Assembly: GCA_016748015.1 (NCBI GenBank)
Contig: JAAOMT010000375.1
Coordinates: 181,156 to 245,155, forward strand
Source of the DNA: Geosiphon pyriformis
Lineage: Eukaryota; Glomeromycota; Glomeromycetes; Archaeosporales; Geosiphonaceae
Reading direction: 5' to 3'
Length of the DNA: 64,000 nucleotides
Shown here: positions 1 through 10,561 of the stretch, piece by piece
Numbering within the stretch: the first letter of the stretch is position 1
How the letters are laid out: every line of letters starts with the position of its first letter
Position numbers and translations under genes: made by a program
The notes under the pieces: model-generated
Seen by the model: the letters and a program-made list of their open reading frames with translations, nothing else
The model's database searches: none
Told to the model about the DNA's origin: nothing

Positions 1-2
1 TC

Positions 3-245
3 CCAAGAGTTTTGACTATTGCAAGAAGAGCCAAAACTCTTATACAAAGATTTGGTCTCTTGGATACAAAGCTTATTTTGCCTCAAATACTATACACTCT
101 ATCCACAAAAGAATTCAACAAACTAGTTAATTTTGAGTTAGACAAAACCCTTCAATTAGAATACCCTATAAATAGCTTGATTTTGCCGGAGCTCAATCTT
201 TTTGGAGAGAATAATGTTATGGTTGAAACCTATAATTTTTATTAG
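3..245 (+). CDS. E1: C-terminal end of the third ORF (ORF3), 5' part outside window
   Basis: This is the open end of the G1 third reading frame, cut by the window edge. The protein is identical over its visible length to the end of the E2 copy at 5801-6553. It is a basic, helix-rich sequence with no recognised domain, and it carries no membrane segment. The last ten codons and the stop lie inside the 3' LTR, which starts at 215, so the LTR encodes the C-terminus. A purine-rich stretch just before 215 (GGAGAGAATAA) is the likely polypurine tract for plus-strand priming. Function is unknown. Confidence 0.7.
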   Translation, partial: PRVLTIARRAKTLIQRFGLLDTKLILPQILYTLSTKEFNKLVNFELDKTLQLEYPINSLILPELNLFGENNVMVETYNFY

Positions 246-872
246 TTATCACATGTATTAACCACTGATGTCATATAATTAGCCACTCTATTTTTAGATA
301 ATGATTATTGACCTGATCATTGACCTGATCATTGATCTAGTTGTTGACCACTTTCAATAGCTATATAAGTGATGAGTCTCTTAGCTGTAGAAAATCATCT
401 CTTAGACAAGAATCAAATAAATTAAAATAACAACTTTTATTTCAATTACTCTTTTATCGCTAATTTCCCTTTCTCTACCTTCAAGTATTCAAACATCTTG
501 GGATAAAAGATTACTTGTTGGTCTTTTCCTGTTTGAATAAATTGTAGTATTTGAAGACTATTTGTATAAACATGACTAAAGAACACAAGTTGATATCTGA
601 TATTGAATTCTAAGAGTGCCAATGTGAAGGCATAGAATTAATACCAGCAGTAATCATTTGTTGACAGCACAAACTATCCTTCTACCTTCAGATTTTCCAG
701 TTATCTTTTGAAAAGTACAGTGACTGAGATATTTTATAAGACTGATCTCACACATTAAATTTTTACTCATTCAATTCGCTCTTTGAAGTTAAATTTCCCT
801 TTAATTATTTCCATCACCCTACAATTCTGTTCTCCCTTGCTATCCATTAGCTTGTTATTCCAATCCATAACA
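215..872 (+). repeat. E1 3' LTR (family G1)
   Basis: The LTR begins TGTTATGG and ends CCATAACA, an 8-bp perfect terminal inverted repeat with TG/CA ends. It carries four 12-bp repeat units at 301-348, followed by a TATA box (TATATAAG, 362-369). Bases 215-656 are identical to the E2 LTR in inverted orientation, whereas 657-872 are clearly diverged and look more like the E9 and E5 LTRs, so this LTR is a mosaic. It interrupts the LINE ORF1 that resumes at 873. Confidence 0.92.
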
Positions 873-2443
873 ATATTTTGTAGTCCACAGCCAAATGACT
901 CAAGTCTTGACACCTGTAGCAGCAGTAACACCCAGAGGTTTCCCACCAGATGCAACAACTACACAAGGTACCAGTTTTTGACACAGCAACATTCAGAGAT
1001 TTCAAAGAATCAAAGGTAACCACAGCAAAACATTGACATCAATAAGATTCAGGAGAGTGAGAAATGAAACATGTATGGTCACCAACTTGGGAGACCCAAT
1101 TGCTTATCTCAAAGACAATACAGCCAAATAGAAAATTGACCAACTTAGCTTTAAATGCATTTTTTAAGGAAATTACCTTCTTTTGGTTGGCAATAAAAAG
1201 AATCCTAACACTATCTTTTCTGACCAATACAGACCAGTTAGAGAAAGCAGCAGCAGCAGAAAAAATGTCCTTAAAATTAACCACAGCGTATTGCCATAAG
1301 CCAGCAGGCTTCAACTTAACAGAAGTAATAACACCAAAAATGCCAAGAGCAGTTTTGATGTCATCAAAAGAGATACCCAAAAGTACATTATACAATGCAA
1401 TTGACAAGAAAAGGGAAAAAACAGAGGCCACACCAGAAGACCATACAACCTTAAGAGTGGTCAAAAAAACTTCATCACTAATGGCCACTTTGGTGGCACT
1501 ATTTAGACTCTCTTGAGATGCAAATTCCACACAAAACAACTTAACAGCATCTCGTGAAACTGACTTAAGCCCAATACAACCAGGCAGCAACTGAAACAAG
1601 GAACCAAGCAGAGCTATTTTGATCTTAAATATAGCACCAGATACTAGATTGGAGGCTATTCAACCAGAGAACTTCTAACAACCATTCACATTTTTCCAAG
1701 CACCACCATTAGCAGTACCAGAAACTGGGAGAGAGACAGTTGATTTCATATCCATCTGATCAGTCCAATCTTTGAGATCATCTGGATCGATGGATTGTTT
1801 TGCTACTGGGATTGGTGATAATCTGCTAGAGAGTACCACATCAGGCAACACAGCCAGTAGTTGATCTTGGCCCATCTTGGGAGATGTGCTGCTGTTATTG
1901 CCATCCATATCAGGAAGAAAGCTGGCTACTGCTGTAAAGATATTACCAAAAATCTCATCTGGAACCACAAAGGGATTCAGTGTAACCATAGCAGTTGCAA
2001 CTGTCTGCTGCTGTTTTTTGGAATTTTTAGCTTTTATAGCCATTTGTGAAGCAGTAGTAGTAGAAGTAGTAATAGAAGTGATAAGAGCAGGAAAGACCAA
2101 CTTGTTGACTAGTCTGTTATTAAAAATCTTTGGGCTTTTAGAAGTAGTAGAGACAATACTGAAACTAACCCAAGTGTGTCTTTTAGAAGGAACTTTGACT
2201 GAAGAAGAACTACCAGCCAAATGTGAAGAAAATAAACCAGAAGCTGCTAAAGGCAGCTTATCACTAGTATTTTTTAAAGGAAATATTGCCAGAACATTTT
2301 GTCTAGCTGCTTCAATAACAGAAAGACTTTCTTGTATTGAAACTTTATTAGTTACTATAGGAAAAGTAATGTTTGCAACTTTTTTACTCTTAGCTTTATT
2401 TGTGGTCATGAAATTTAGAAGAGAAAGAGTTTTTTGGCCCAAC
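873..2443 (-). pseudogene. L1: LINE ORF1 (nucleic-acid-binding protein), broken
   Basis: Read on the minus strand, an ATG at 2409 opens a Ser/Thr- and Lys-rich N-terminus that runs to about 1675. After in-frame stops it continues as an RRM-like segment at about 1599-1039 containing the phrase GLWQYAVVNF, which has a close counterpart in the LINE ORF1 at 39471-39725. A CCHC-type knuckle follows near 890-930 (C-x2-C-x4-H), with the final Cys codon read as Tyr (TAC). Known LINE ORF1 proteins bind element RNA and form the RNP. The frame is cut at 873 by the E1 LTR. The 36010-38200 segment is a more decayed relative. Confidence 0.75.
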
Positions 2444-2444
2444 T

Positions 2445-3742
2445 ATAGATAGTCAAGCAGTTGTATCAACAACTCAAAAATGGTTGTCTAAGAATTCCTT
2501 CTTGTCTATTAGAAATCAGCTCAAAACTCCTAACTAGTGCATATAGAATGCAATCAAAGCAGTAATAAGTGAAAAAAAAATTGATCTTACCATAAACAAA
2601 GTGGCTGCACATACTGAAGTATCTGAAAATAAAAAAGCTACTGCTTTCAACACAGTGGAGTGGGCCTACAATACCAAAAATGTCAGCTATGTTCTCTTTT
2701 GCAGAGGAGTTGAGTTGGATTTAAATATTAGACACTTCCTAAGCCAACAAACTGGGCTTCAAGCTGCTTTGGATTGGATAAGCAATAAAAAAGTTCAGAA
2801 GACATTAGGGCCTTTGAACCAAAAGATAGACTGGAAGTGTACAACCAAGATTTGGAACTGGGATGGTAAAATGTCTTTAGGCTTTACCTCAGCTGGTTCC
2901 TTAGCAATGTGTACATTCATTATAAAATCATTTCACAACATCCTGTCAATGGTGGAGATGCTGTACAACAGACATCCTCTGGTGTATTTAAACAATCTTT
3001 GCAAAATATGTTACACAGAAGTAAAGACCAATTAGCACTTTTGGGAATGCTCTTTGAATACTTAAAAAGGCAAGACACTGATAAATGAGATAAAAAATAA
3101 GTGAATGCAGTGCTTATCAAAGGCTGCAGAAGAGAAACATAAAACCATAGACTCTAGTGAGAAGATTGTCTTATCTAAAGAGTACATTATGTTGACACCC
3201 AACATAGATCTGCTATGCAAAAAGTTAATTAATAAGTGATTTAGAAGAATTAATGTCTTTGCTGACATTGATTAAAAGACTAACAATAATATACTGATTA
3301 GGATGTAAATGGACTGTAACTCAAGCAAGGAATAGGTTATGGGGAAAATGTTGCAGAGCACAAACTGAGTAGGAAAAATCAGTGAGTATTGATAATAGGG
3401 GTAAGAGAAGCCTATTGAATAGGTTTAACATACATATAATATTAGAAAATAATAGTAATAATGACAGCATATCCAAAGTTAAGATGGGTGATAGATTCAT
3501 ACAGTGTAATAAGATACTGGCTAATGTTTTTTGTGGTAGAATTACTTTATGTAATAGTAAGATACCTTATAGATTTTCTAGTTATACTAGCATGTAGTTA
3601 GACATAATCATTTAGTGGTTAGCCACATCTTGTAATTTAGATTATTGAGTAAGTTGGCTTTATGAAAAGATCATGCTTTTTGAATATGGCTAAACTAATA
3701 AAAGACCAGCATGGCTACATATTAACAAAAAAAAAAAAAAAA
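2445..3742 (+). pseudogene. L2: 3' fragment of a LINE (end of RNase H, C-terminal region, poly(A))
   Basis: Homology to the minus-strand LINE at 3743-5174 starts at about 2445, at the Asp-Ser of the RNase H motif. In-frame stops follow, then an open stretch at 2601-3035. That stretch ends in a region (GFTSAGSLAMCTFIIKSF) matching the C-terminal part of LINE L5 (about 44721-44850). The 3' part is untranslated or decayed and ends in 16 A residues. This is a 5'-truncated LINE insertion. Its 5' junction lies against the start of LINE ORF1 L1, which is inverted, so the two may be one insertion with a 5' inversion. Confidence 0.75.
3727..3742 (+). repeat. Poly(A) tail of LINE L2
   Basis: An uninterrupted run of 16 A follows AATAAAAG about 30 bp upstream. 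It marks the 3' end of the plus-strand LINE fragment and the junction with the minus-strand LINE L3. Confidence 0.85.
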
Positions 3743-5174
3743 GGTTTGTTGGCTCAGAAAGTATCTAATATTCAATTCCTCTATAACTGAGAACATAGCT
3801 GGTATTTTTGTCATTGTAGGTCTACTCCACTGAGTCAAAGACAGTAGTTTTTTTGGCTAGTTTGTCAGCCATCTCATTTTCAGATATTCTAGTGTGTGCA
3901 GCCACTTTGTTTATGTTGAGATCAATTTTTTTTTCTTCTATTACTGCTTTAATTGTGCCAGTTAGAAGTTTTGAGCTGCTTCCTAATAGACAAGGGAGAA
4001 TTTTTGAACAACCATTTTTAAGCTATTGACACTACTGCCTAACTATCTGTGTTCAATGTCAGTTTGCATTTGTAAAGTACTGCTTCCAAAGCCAATAATA
4101 CAGCTTTTGCCTCAGTTTTTGTTGATGATAATGTTCCATTAACTGCTATACCAAAGTTGGCCTCTATTCCATATGTCACAAAAGTGGCTGTTCTTTTAGC
4201 ATTCTCAGAGCCAGCTTTTACCAGTGAGCCATCTGTTAATATTTCTATTTCCTTTCTGAGTCTCAACTTCTCTTGCACATTCCTCCATTGTAATAATAGA
4301 GCATCAGGAATTTGGATGTAAATGGAGTCTCTTTGCATAATATCTAAGTCATCTGGTATTTGGTTATCTATTTTGTGCATCTTCAATGCTTCACATTGGG
4401 TTACATTAATGTTTCTGTGTTCATCCATAATGATTGTAAATTCTAAAATTTTAAACCATTTGGGAATTTTACCACTGTTGCTTTGTCTGTACTTCTTTGT
4501 GAAGTTCATTTATGTCATTAGTGATCCATTTTTGTTCTGTATCTGATACAAATACAAAATGTTTTCCTTCCTTAATAAGCCTCTAACCTTAGTGTAAGTT
4601 GCACATAAAGCTATAACAGTCTCAATTAAGTGTGCTGGTGGTCTTGAAGACTCAAGTACCCCATATGTGTTACCAGAGCTTTTGAGTGCAATGCCTTTTT
4701 CTTCTATTATCTGCATAATATTTGCTATAAAATTAACTCCTAGCCTAGATTGTTCATTAGTGGGATGTTCAAGTACACTTTGAGCTAACCATCTTTGTGC
4801 TTGCAAGTTGGCTAGTCTGATTTTTATAGTCATTTCAGCAATATCATTACTGTTTAATCTAACCAACAGATCTGTGATCTTGCTTTTTGTTTGTATATCA
4901 TCAATTTTAAACAAGTTGTACAGAGATAAGTGATGCATGGCACTGGTTGGGAAATTTGCTGACAGTTTTGCCTTTTTTTTTACAGTGGCTAAGATCTTTG
5001 AAGTTCATCTTCTGGCCCAGCTATTTGGGATATGAGTCAATTGAGATCTAAATTCTATTACTAGACTGAGTACACTGTTAAAAATGTAAATCGCCTGTTT
5101 TTCAGTGATGTTTTTCTTCCTAATAACCCCATACACTGCTTCAATGTTAGAGTCTATTATTTTCAGTACAGTAT
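3743..5174 (-). pseudogene. L3: LINE ORF2 fragment (RT C-terminal region and RNase H), broken
   Basis: On the minus strand an open frame runs from about 5170 through 4938-4510 (the region between RT and RNase H) into 4509-4039. The latter shows an RNase H signature: LTDGS (first Asp), the Glu of TEAKAVLLALE, and NTDS (third Asp). A run of stops follows from about 4040 to 3743, where the copy is cut by the poly(A) of L2. The right end is cut by the E2 LTR. In LINEs this RNase H domain removes the RNA template. The copy lacks endonuclease and RT core, so it is inactive. Confidence 0.75.
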
Positions 5175-5831
5175 TGTTATGGGTTGGAGTAATAAGCTAA
5201 CAAATAGCAAGGGAGAACAGGATTGTAGGGTGATAAAAATAATCAAAGAGAAATTCAACTTTAAAGAGCAATTTGAATGAATATGGATTCAATGTGCAAG
5301 ATCAGTCTCATAAAATATCTCAGTTGCTATTCTTTTCAAAGGTAACTGGAGAATCTGAAGGTAGAGAGATAGTTTGTACTGTCAACAATTGATTACTGCT
5401 GGTATTAATTCTATGCCTTCACATTGGCACTCTTAGAATTCAATATCAGATATCAACTTGTGTTCTTTAGTCATGTTTATACAAATAGTCTTCAAATACT
5501 ACAATTTATTCAAACAGGAAAAGACCAACAAGTAATCTTTTATCCCAAGATGTTTGAATACTTGAAGGTAGAGAAAGGGAAATTAGCGATAAAAGAGTAA
5601 TTGAAATAAAAGTTGTTATTTTAATTTATTTGATTCTTGTCTAAGAGATGATTTTCTACAGCTAAGAGACTCATCACTTATATAGCTATTGAAAGTGGTC
5701 AACAACTAGATCAATGATCAGGTCAATGATCAGGTCAATAATCATTATCTAAAAATAGAGTGGCTAATTATATGACATCAGTGGTTAATACATGTGATAA
5801 CTAATAAAAATTATAGGTTTCAACCATAACA
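5175..5831 (-). repeat. E2 3' LTR (family G1)
   Basis: In plus-strand reading it starts TGTTATGGG and ends CCATAACA, at 657 bp. Four 12-bp units lie at 5698-5745 next to the TATA box. It inserts into LINE L3 (left flank GTAT). Bases 5390-5831 are the perfect inverted match of 215-656. Confidence 0.92.
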
Positions 5832-6553
5832 TTATTCTCTCCAAAAAGATTGAGCTCCGGCAAAATCAAGCTATTTATAGGGTATTCTAATTGAAGGGTT
5901 TTGTCTAACTCAAAATTAACTAGTTTGTTGAATTCTTTTGTGGATAGAGTGTATAGTATTTGAGGCAAAATAAGCTTTGTATCCAAGAGACCAAATCTTT
6001 GTATAAGAGTTTTGGCTCTTCTTGCAATAGTCAAAACTCTTGGGATATCTAAACATATAATGCCCAAAATTTCCACTTGTATCTCTGAAGTTGTTTTTTT
6101 CATAAGCTTCATTTCTTCTATGATTTCACCAAGATAACCATAAAGTTCTAGTTGCCTTCCATATGACAAGTTTTTGTCTATAGGCAAGATTTCCTTAATC
6201 ATTTTTCCAATTGTCATGGAAGGTGTAAGTATTGCTGCTGTTATGCTTTCTAGCAAATACTTATCTATTTTGCTACCAATTCTTTTTCTTCTGGTAGTGG
6301 TTTTCTTTGGTTTAATAACAGTATGTGTTCCACTGTTATCAGTTATGGTGATTTGTTTTCCAATGGTCAGAGTAGCATTTGGATAATTTTTGATCCAGTA
6401 CTCATGGAGAGTGTAGAAAGCGTTTTGAATGTTTTGATCTAGGAAATAATTGTTCATGTCGATTGAAAATACCTCTGTTTTGGGAATGATGCATTTATTT
6501 ATATCTGATTTTTGTTGATCATTTGGGTCAGTATTATCACAACAGATAACCAA
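5801..6553 (-). CDS. E2: third ORF (ORF3), intact, unknown function
   Basis: This open frame has no internal stop. It opens immediately after a stop codon, and its first codon is TTG; the first ATG is residue 33 (6457), giving 218 residues to a stop inside the 3' LTR. It overlaps the end of pol (stop at 6499-6501) by 55 nt in the -1 frame. The protein is basic, with an Arg/Lys cluster around residues 85-95 (TTRRKRIG) and long amphipathic-looking stretches. There is no signal peptide, no transmembrane helix and no Cys pattern, so it does not look like an envelope protein. Copies in E1, E3 and E4 are clearly homologous. It could be a separate protein or a frameshifted Pol extension. Confidence 0.7.
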   Translation of the reverse strand: MVICCDNTDPNDQQKSDINKCIIPKTEVFSIDMNNYFLDQNIQNAFYTLHEYWIKNYPNATLTIGKQITITDNSGTHTVIKPKKTTTRRKRIGSKIDKYLLESITAAILTPSMTIGKMIKEILPIDKNLSYGRQLELYGYLGEIIEEMKLMKKTTSEIQVEILGIICLDIPRVLTIARRAKTLIQRFGLLDTKLILPQILYTLSTKEFNKLVNFELDKTLQLEYPINSLILPELNLFGENNVMVETYNFY

Positions 6554-7950
6554 TTAGGTTGTTTGTGATATTTCTTGAGTTGTGTGCCATGAACAGGACA
6601 ATTATTGAAGATTGTTCCATATTGATCTTGTAAGATATAAGAACCATTGTTCAAAACTTTGTTGACTATAAAGGGTCTTTTCTACTGGCTAGAGAATTTA
6701 TCACCATAGACATTGTCTCTGTCTGAACGGTATTTTAAAACTAAGTCACCAACACTTAAGGAAAGTGTTTTATATGTTTTCTTTTTCTTAAGCTTCTCTT
6801 GGAATTGTTTTATCTTTTCAAAGACAATTATCTGTGCTTCTACTAATAAGTCAAGAATGGTACCAAGTCTTCTTTGCAAAATGTCTTTGTAATTTTCTAT
6901 TGTTATTTCTTCAAAGGGTATTGTCTCAATGTCAGTTTCTATTGGTAGAGTTGCCATTTGTCCATAGAGTAGATAAAAAGGTTCATAACTTGTTATGTTA
7001 TGATTCACAGTTCTATAAGCAAACAAAGTTAAAGGCAGTACTTTGTCCCATAAGTTTGTTTCTTCACTGGTTTTGGCTAGAGTTTCACATAGTGTTCTAT
7101 TAAAACGTTCCACTAGGCCATTTGTTTGGAAGTGATAAGAAGAGGAAAGTTTGTGATGTATTCCCATTTTTCTACAAAGTTCTTCAACCAGTATACTGAG
7201 AAAAGCTCTTCTTCTGTCAGATAAAAGTTCTTTGGGGCAGCCATGACAACAAATGATATCTTCATAAATGAAATTGGCTATTGAGACTGCTGTTTGGTCT
7301 GGAGTGGCTCTTGCTTCTACCTACTTTGTAAGATAGTCAGTAGCTGTGATAATGTATCTGTTGCCATTAGGAGTTATTGTTAAAGGTCCAACAACATCTA
7401 TATCAATTCTGTCAAAGGGTTGACCAACAGAGATTGGATGAATATCTTCTTTGTGATTGGGTTTTTCTCTTCTTTGGCAGATATCACAGGTTTTGATGTA
7501 TTCAGCAATGTCTTTTCCCAAGGTAGACCAATAATAGTGAGCTAGAGTTTTCTGAATTGTTTTTGTTTTTCCAAAGTGTCCAGCTAAGGATCAGTGTGCA
7601 TATTGTAGATCACAATTTCTTTTTCTTCAAATCTGATAACTTTCTGGGGGCGGTCAGGATCTTTTATAAAGTTGGTTCTGGCAAATTAAATAGAAATTTG
7701 ATTGTTTGCACAAATGTTCTCTTTGTTGTCATGTGTGTTTTGGTGGGTATTGTCCTTTCCCCAAAAATTCCATTAAGGCAGAGTAGTTGTCCAAGTCCAT
7801 TATTGTGTTTGTCAAAAAGGGGGAATTACTAATAATTAAGTTGGTTTGGTTTAAGAGGGTTGTTCTGTCACTGGATGGTAAGTCTGGAAAGAGTGTCAGC
7901 ATTTTGATGATTAGCTCCTTTGTGATGTTAAATATCATAGTCAAATTCAT
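6499..7950 (-). pseudogene. E2: integrase region of Pol, interrupted
   Basis: The reading runs 7950-7729, 7521-7321 and 7167-6682, then to a stop at 6499-6501. Visible parts are the zinc-binding CDICQRR pair, the first catalytic Asp (RIDIDVVGPL), and the Glu in TNGLVERFNRTL. A Trp to stop change (TGG to TAG, 7318-7320) follows the ITATDYLTK phrase. Between about 7600 and 7680 two small deletions (11 and 1 nt, compared with E4) keep the overall frame but damage the segment before the zinc motif. After the core comes a charged region rich in KKKKTYK, then the sequence reaching the pol stop. Known role: insertion of the cDNA into chromosomes. Confidence 0.75.
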
Positions 7951-8083
7951 CCAAGTGGAGTATCCAACAAGTTATTCATTTGTGTTCTAGCCTCTTTTTG
8001 TTGTGCAGCCAAACCAAAGCTTGGTGATCTGTTACTACCAAAAACTTCATACCAAGAAGATACTTACTCCAATAATTGGTGAA

Positions 8084-10207
8084 CTATACTACTGCTAAGC
8101 ATTCTTGTTCAGTAACTGAATAGTTCTGTTCTGCTGGGAAAAGGGTTTTACTGGCATAGGCTATGGCATGTTCTTTGCCATCTTCATCTTTTTGGGAGAG
8201 AACAGCACCAAGTCCAAAGCCAGATGCATTAGTGTGAAGGATAAAGGGTCGATCTAGATCAGGTTGCTTGAGAATGGGTTTTGTAACCAGTTTTTCTTTT
8301 AAAGTTTCAAAGGCTTTTTGCTGATGTGTTTCCCAATAGTAATTGATATTTTTCCTGAATAACTGATTGAGAGGAGAGGCGATTTTGGAGAAATCCTTGA
8401 CAAATTTGCAATAATAAGAGGCCAAACCAAAAAAAGAGTTTAGTTCATAAATGTTTATTGGTTGTTTGATGTTTTGGACTTTTTCAACTTTTGCTGGGTC
8501 AGGAAAGATTCCATCTTTTGTAATAAGATGCCCAAAGAACTGGGTGGATTGTCTTCCAAAGAAAGATTTGATTGGGTTGATATTAAGGCCAGCATTTCTG
8601 AGGAGATCAAAAACCTTTTGCAAATGTTCCAGGTGTTCATCCCAGGTTTTTGAGTATACCATTATGTCGTCCAAATAGACTAGAACAAAGTTTTTCTTGA
8701 CTGATTCAAATACTTTATCCATTAAGCATTGAAAGGTGGGAGGGGCATTGGTAAGACCAAAAAGCATGACTGTAAATTTAAAGGTGCCATACTTGGTGAT
8801 GAAGACAGTTTTCTTTCTGCTTTCTGGATCCATCTCTACTTGCCAGAATCCAGCAGTTAAGTCAATGGTTAAGAAGAAAGCAGCATTTTTGAATTGGTCT
8901 AACATTGCATCAATCTTGGGAAGTGGGTACATGTCTCTTTCAGTGATGGCATTTAATTGGTGGTAGTCGACACAAAAGCATAGTGTTCCACCTTTCTTGA
9001 ATACCACTACAACTGGAAAAGCCCATTCACTCTTGGTTTCTTGTATGAATCCAAGTTCTTTTATCTGGTTTATCTCTTTCTTGATAAACTCATCATTGTG
9101 CTGATTGCATTGATAAGGCTTCAAATGGATGGGTCGGATTTCTCTGGTGGTGATAGTGTGTTGTATCACATGAGTACATCCAGGGGTATCACCTTCTTTG
9201 GAAATAACTGGGCTATTTCTAGCCAGCAAATTTTCAATGTCTATTTTTCTTTCTTCTGGGAAGAGTTTTTTTTGTTCTACAACCAGTGATTGGATCTCAG
9301 GTGGTTCATTCTCAAAGGACTTTTGTACTTCTTTTAATTCTTCTCTGGGTATCAAACTGATTGGTTCCCAATCTCTGTAATAGATCAGGCATGATTTGCA
9401 TTTATTATTTGGAGAATACAAGAGTTTGTTGCACCAACACCAAGCACAAGGACCATGCCACCAAAAACTGTATTTGGCTTTCTTGCCAAGTTTTTTTTTA
9501 AAAGATCTTCTAAGAATATCATAATAAGGTAAGCAGATCAGCTTGCCATTTACAATGCTTCCTTCTTTGTCTGCTTTAACATTGTCCAGTGGTTTGCCAT
9601 TGCTGGTGAAGGTGGTATAGGTGAGTTTAGCAGTTTCTTCTTGCTCTTCTTGTTCTTCTTCTTTATTGCTTTTTTCATCATTTAATTCATCTGATTGTTC
9701 TTTTTCTTGGTTTTGTTTGGGTACTGGGGGAGTTGTCCAATGGCGACACTTAATTACAATGGGTTTCTCACCACATCTGATGGTTAATTCACAAAGTTCA
9801 TAATCAAGCAAAGTTTTTGCTTTCTTAAGCCATTCATTGCCAACAATGATGGTGTATTCCTTGGCTTCAGAAACTTCCAGGTCAGTTTCAATGCTGATTC
9901 CATTGATGCGGACAGGAACAGCTTTGGCAATACCCAGTCCTTTCTTTTTGTCACCATGTACGTTGGTCATTGGTCTAGTAGAAGGTTCATCAATCTTTCT
10001 ACCAATTGCTTCTAAGAAGTGTTTGGCAATGACACTAACAGATGATCCACTGTTCAGAATTAAGTCAATGAAGTATCCAGCCACTTGGGCTTTACAAATC
10101 AGAGAAATGACATTGCTGTTGTCAGCAAGTCCAGCTTGGTGAAAGTGTTTGTTGGTTTTTGGTGTCTTCTTCTTTGGAATTAAGAATTTGCAAAGATCTT
10201 TTCTGAA
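8084..10207 (-). pseudogene. E2: protease, Cys-rich segment, RT and RNase H of Pol (one long open frame)
   Basis: This is 707 codons without a stop. The retropepsin-like region carries the motif LILNSGSSVSV, in which the catalytic Asp is Asn (AAC at 10052-10054; E4 has GAC). A Cys cluster at 9389-9448 (C-x2-C-x-C-x10-C-x2-C) sits between protease and RT. RT motifs include FPVVVVFKKG, LTIDLTAGFWQVEMD and the intact YLDD (8666-8677). The RNase H region shows PFILHTNASGFGLGAV (TDAS reads TNAS) and ends at a Trp to stop change at 8084. Upstream it is separated from the pre-protease part by a Gln to stop change at 10208. RT catalytic residues survive, but protease and RNase H each lost a key Asp. 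Confidence 0.85.
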
Positions 10208-10561
10208 CTATGAGTGGGTCATTAACTGGCCAAAGGTAATATGTGCTGGGGTTTCCATGAGATCTTTGACAATGAAATAGGATCCAGATTTTTGTACAAT
10301 TTCTGGGGGTTCCAACTTTGGAGGATTTTTAAAAACTTTAGTTTTTGGTGGCTTATTGTTATCAGCAGCAGAAGTTAAGGCTTTGTTGGGGTTTAGAACG
10401 AAATCAACCTTGGCTTTCTTCTTCTTTCTGGTTGGTTCTGAGGTGTTAATTGGTAGTTCATCCATGTTATGGTCATCATTAGTTAAGTTAAAAGCATAAA
10501 AGGGGTTTTTTTCTTGTTGGCTTGTACTCTCACCCTTTGGAGGTACACCTACCAGTTTAAA
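10208..10561 (-). pseudogene. E2: N-terminal, pre-protease part of Pol
   Basis: The frame is entered from Gag at the slippery site. It encodes a charged linker with a Lys-rich patch (TRKKKKAKVDF), then KNPPKLEPPEIVQKSG and a segment ending at a CAG to TAG stop at 10208. The same order is seen in E3, E4, E5, E6 and E9. The basic patch could be a nuclear-targeting signal, but that is inference. Confidence 0.7.

Noticed and set aside
1064-1516. Plus-strand open frame of 150 codons
   Set aside because: It is the antisense of the LINE ORF1 RRM-like region on the minus strand, which has the recognisable family match.
1877-2452. Plus-strand open frame of 191 codons
   Set aside because: It is antisense to the Ser/Thr-rich ORF1 N-terminus, and its hydrophobic look comes from reverse-reading low-complexity codons.
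5801-6553. Envelope gene at the env position
   Set aside because: There is no signal peptide, membrane segment, Cys pattern or cleavage site, so envelope function is not supported.
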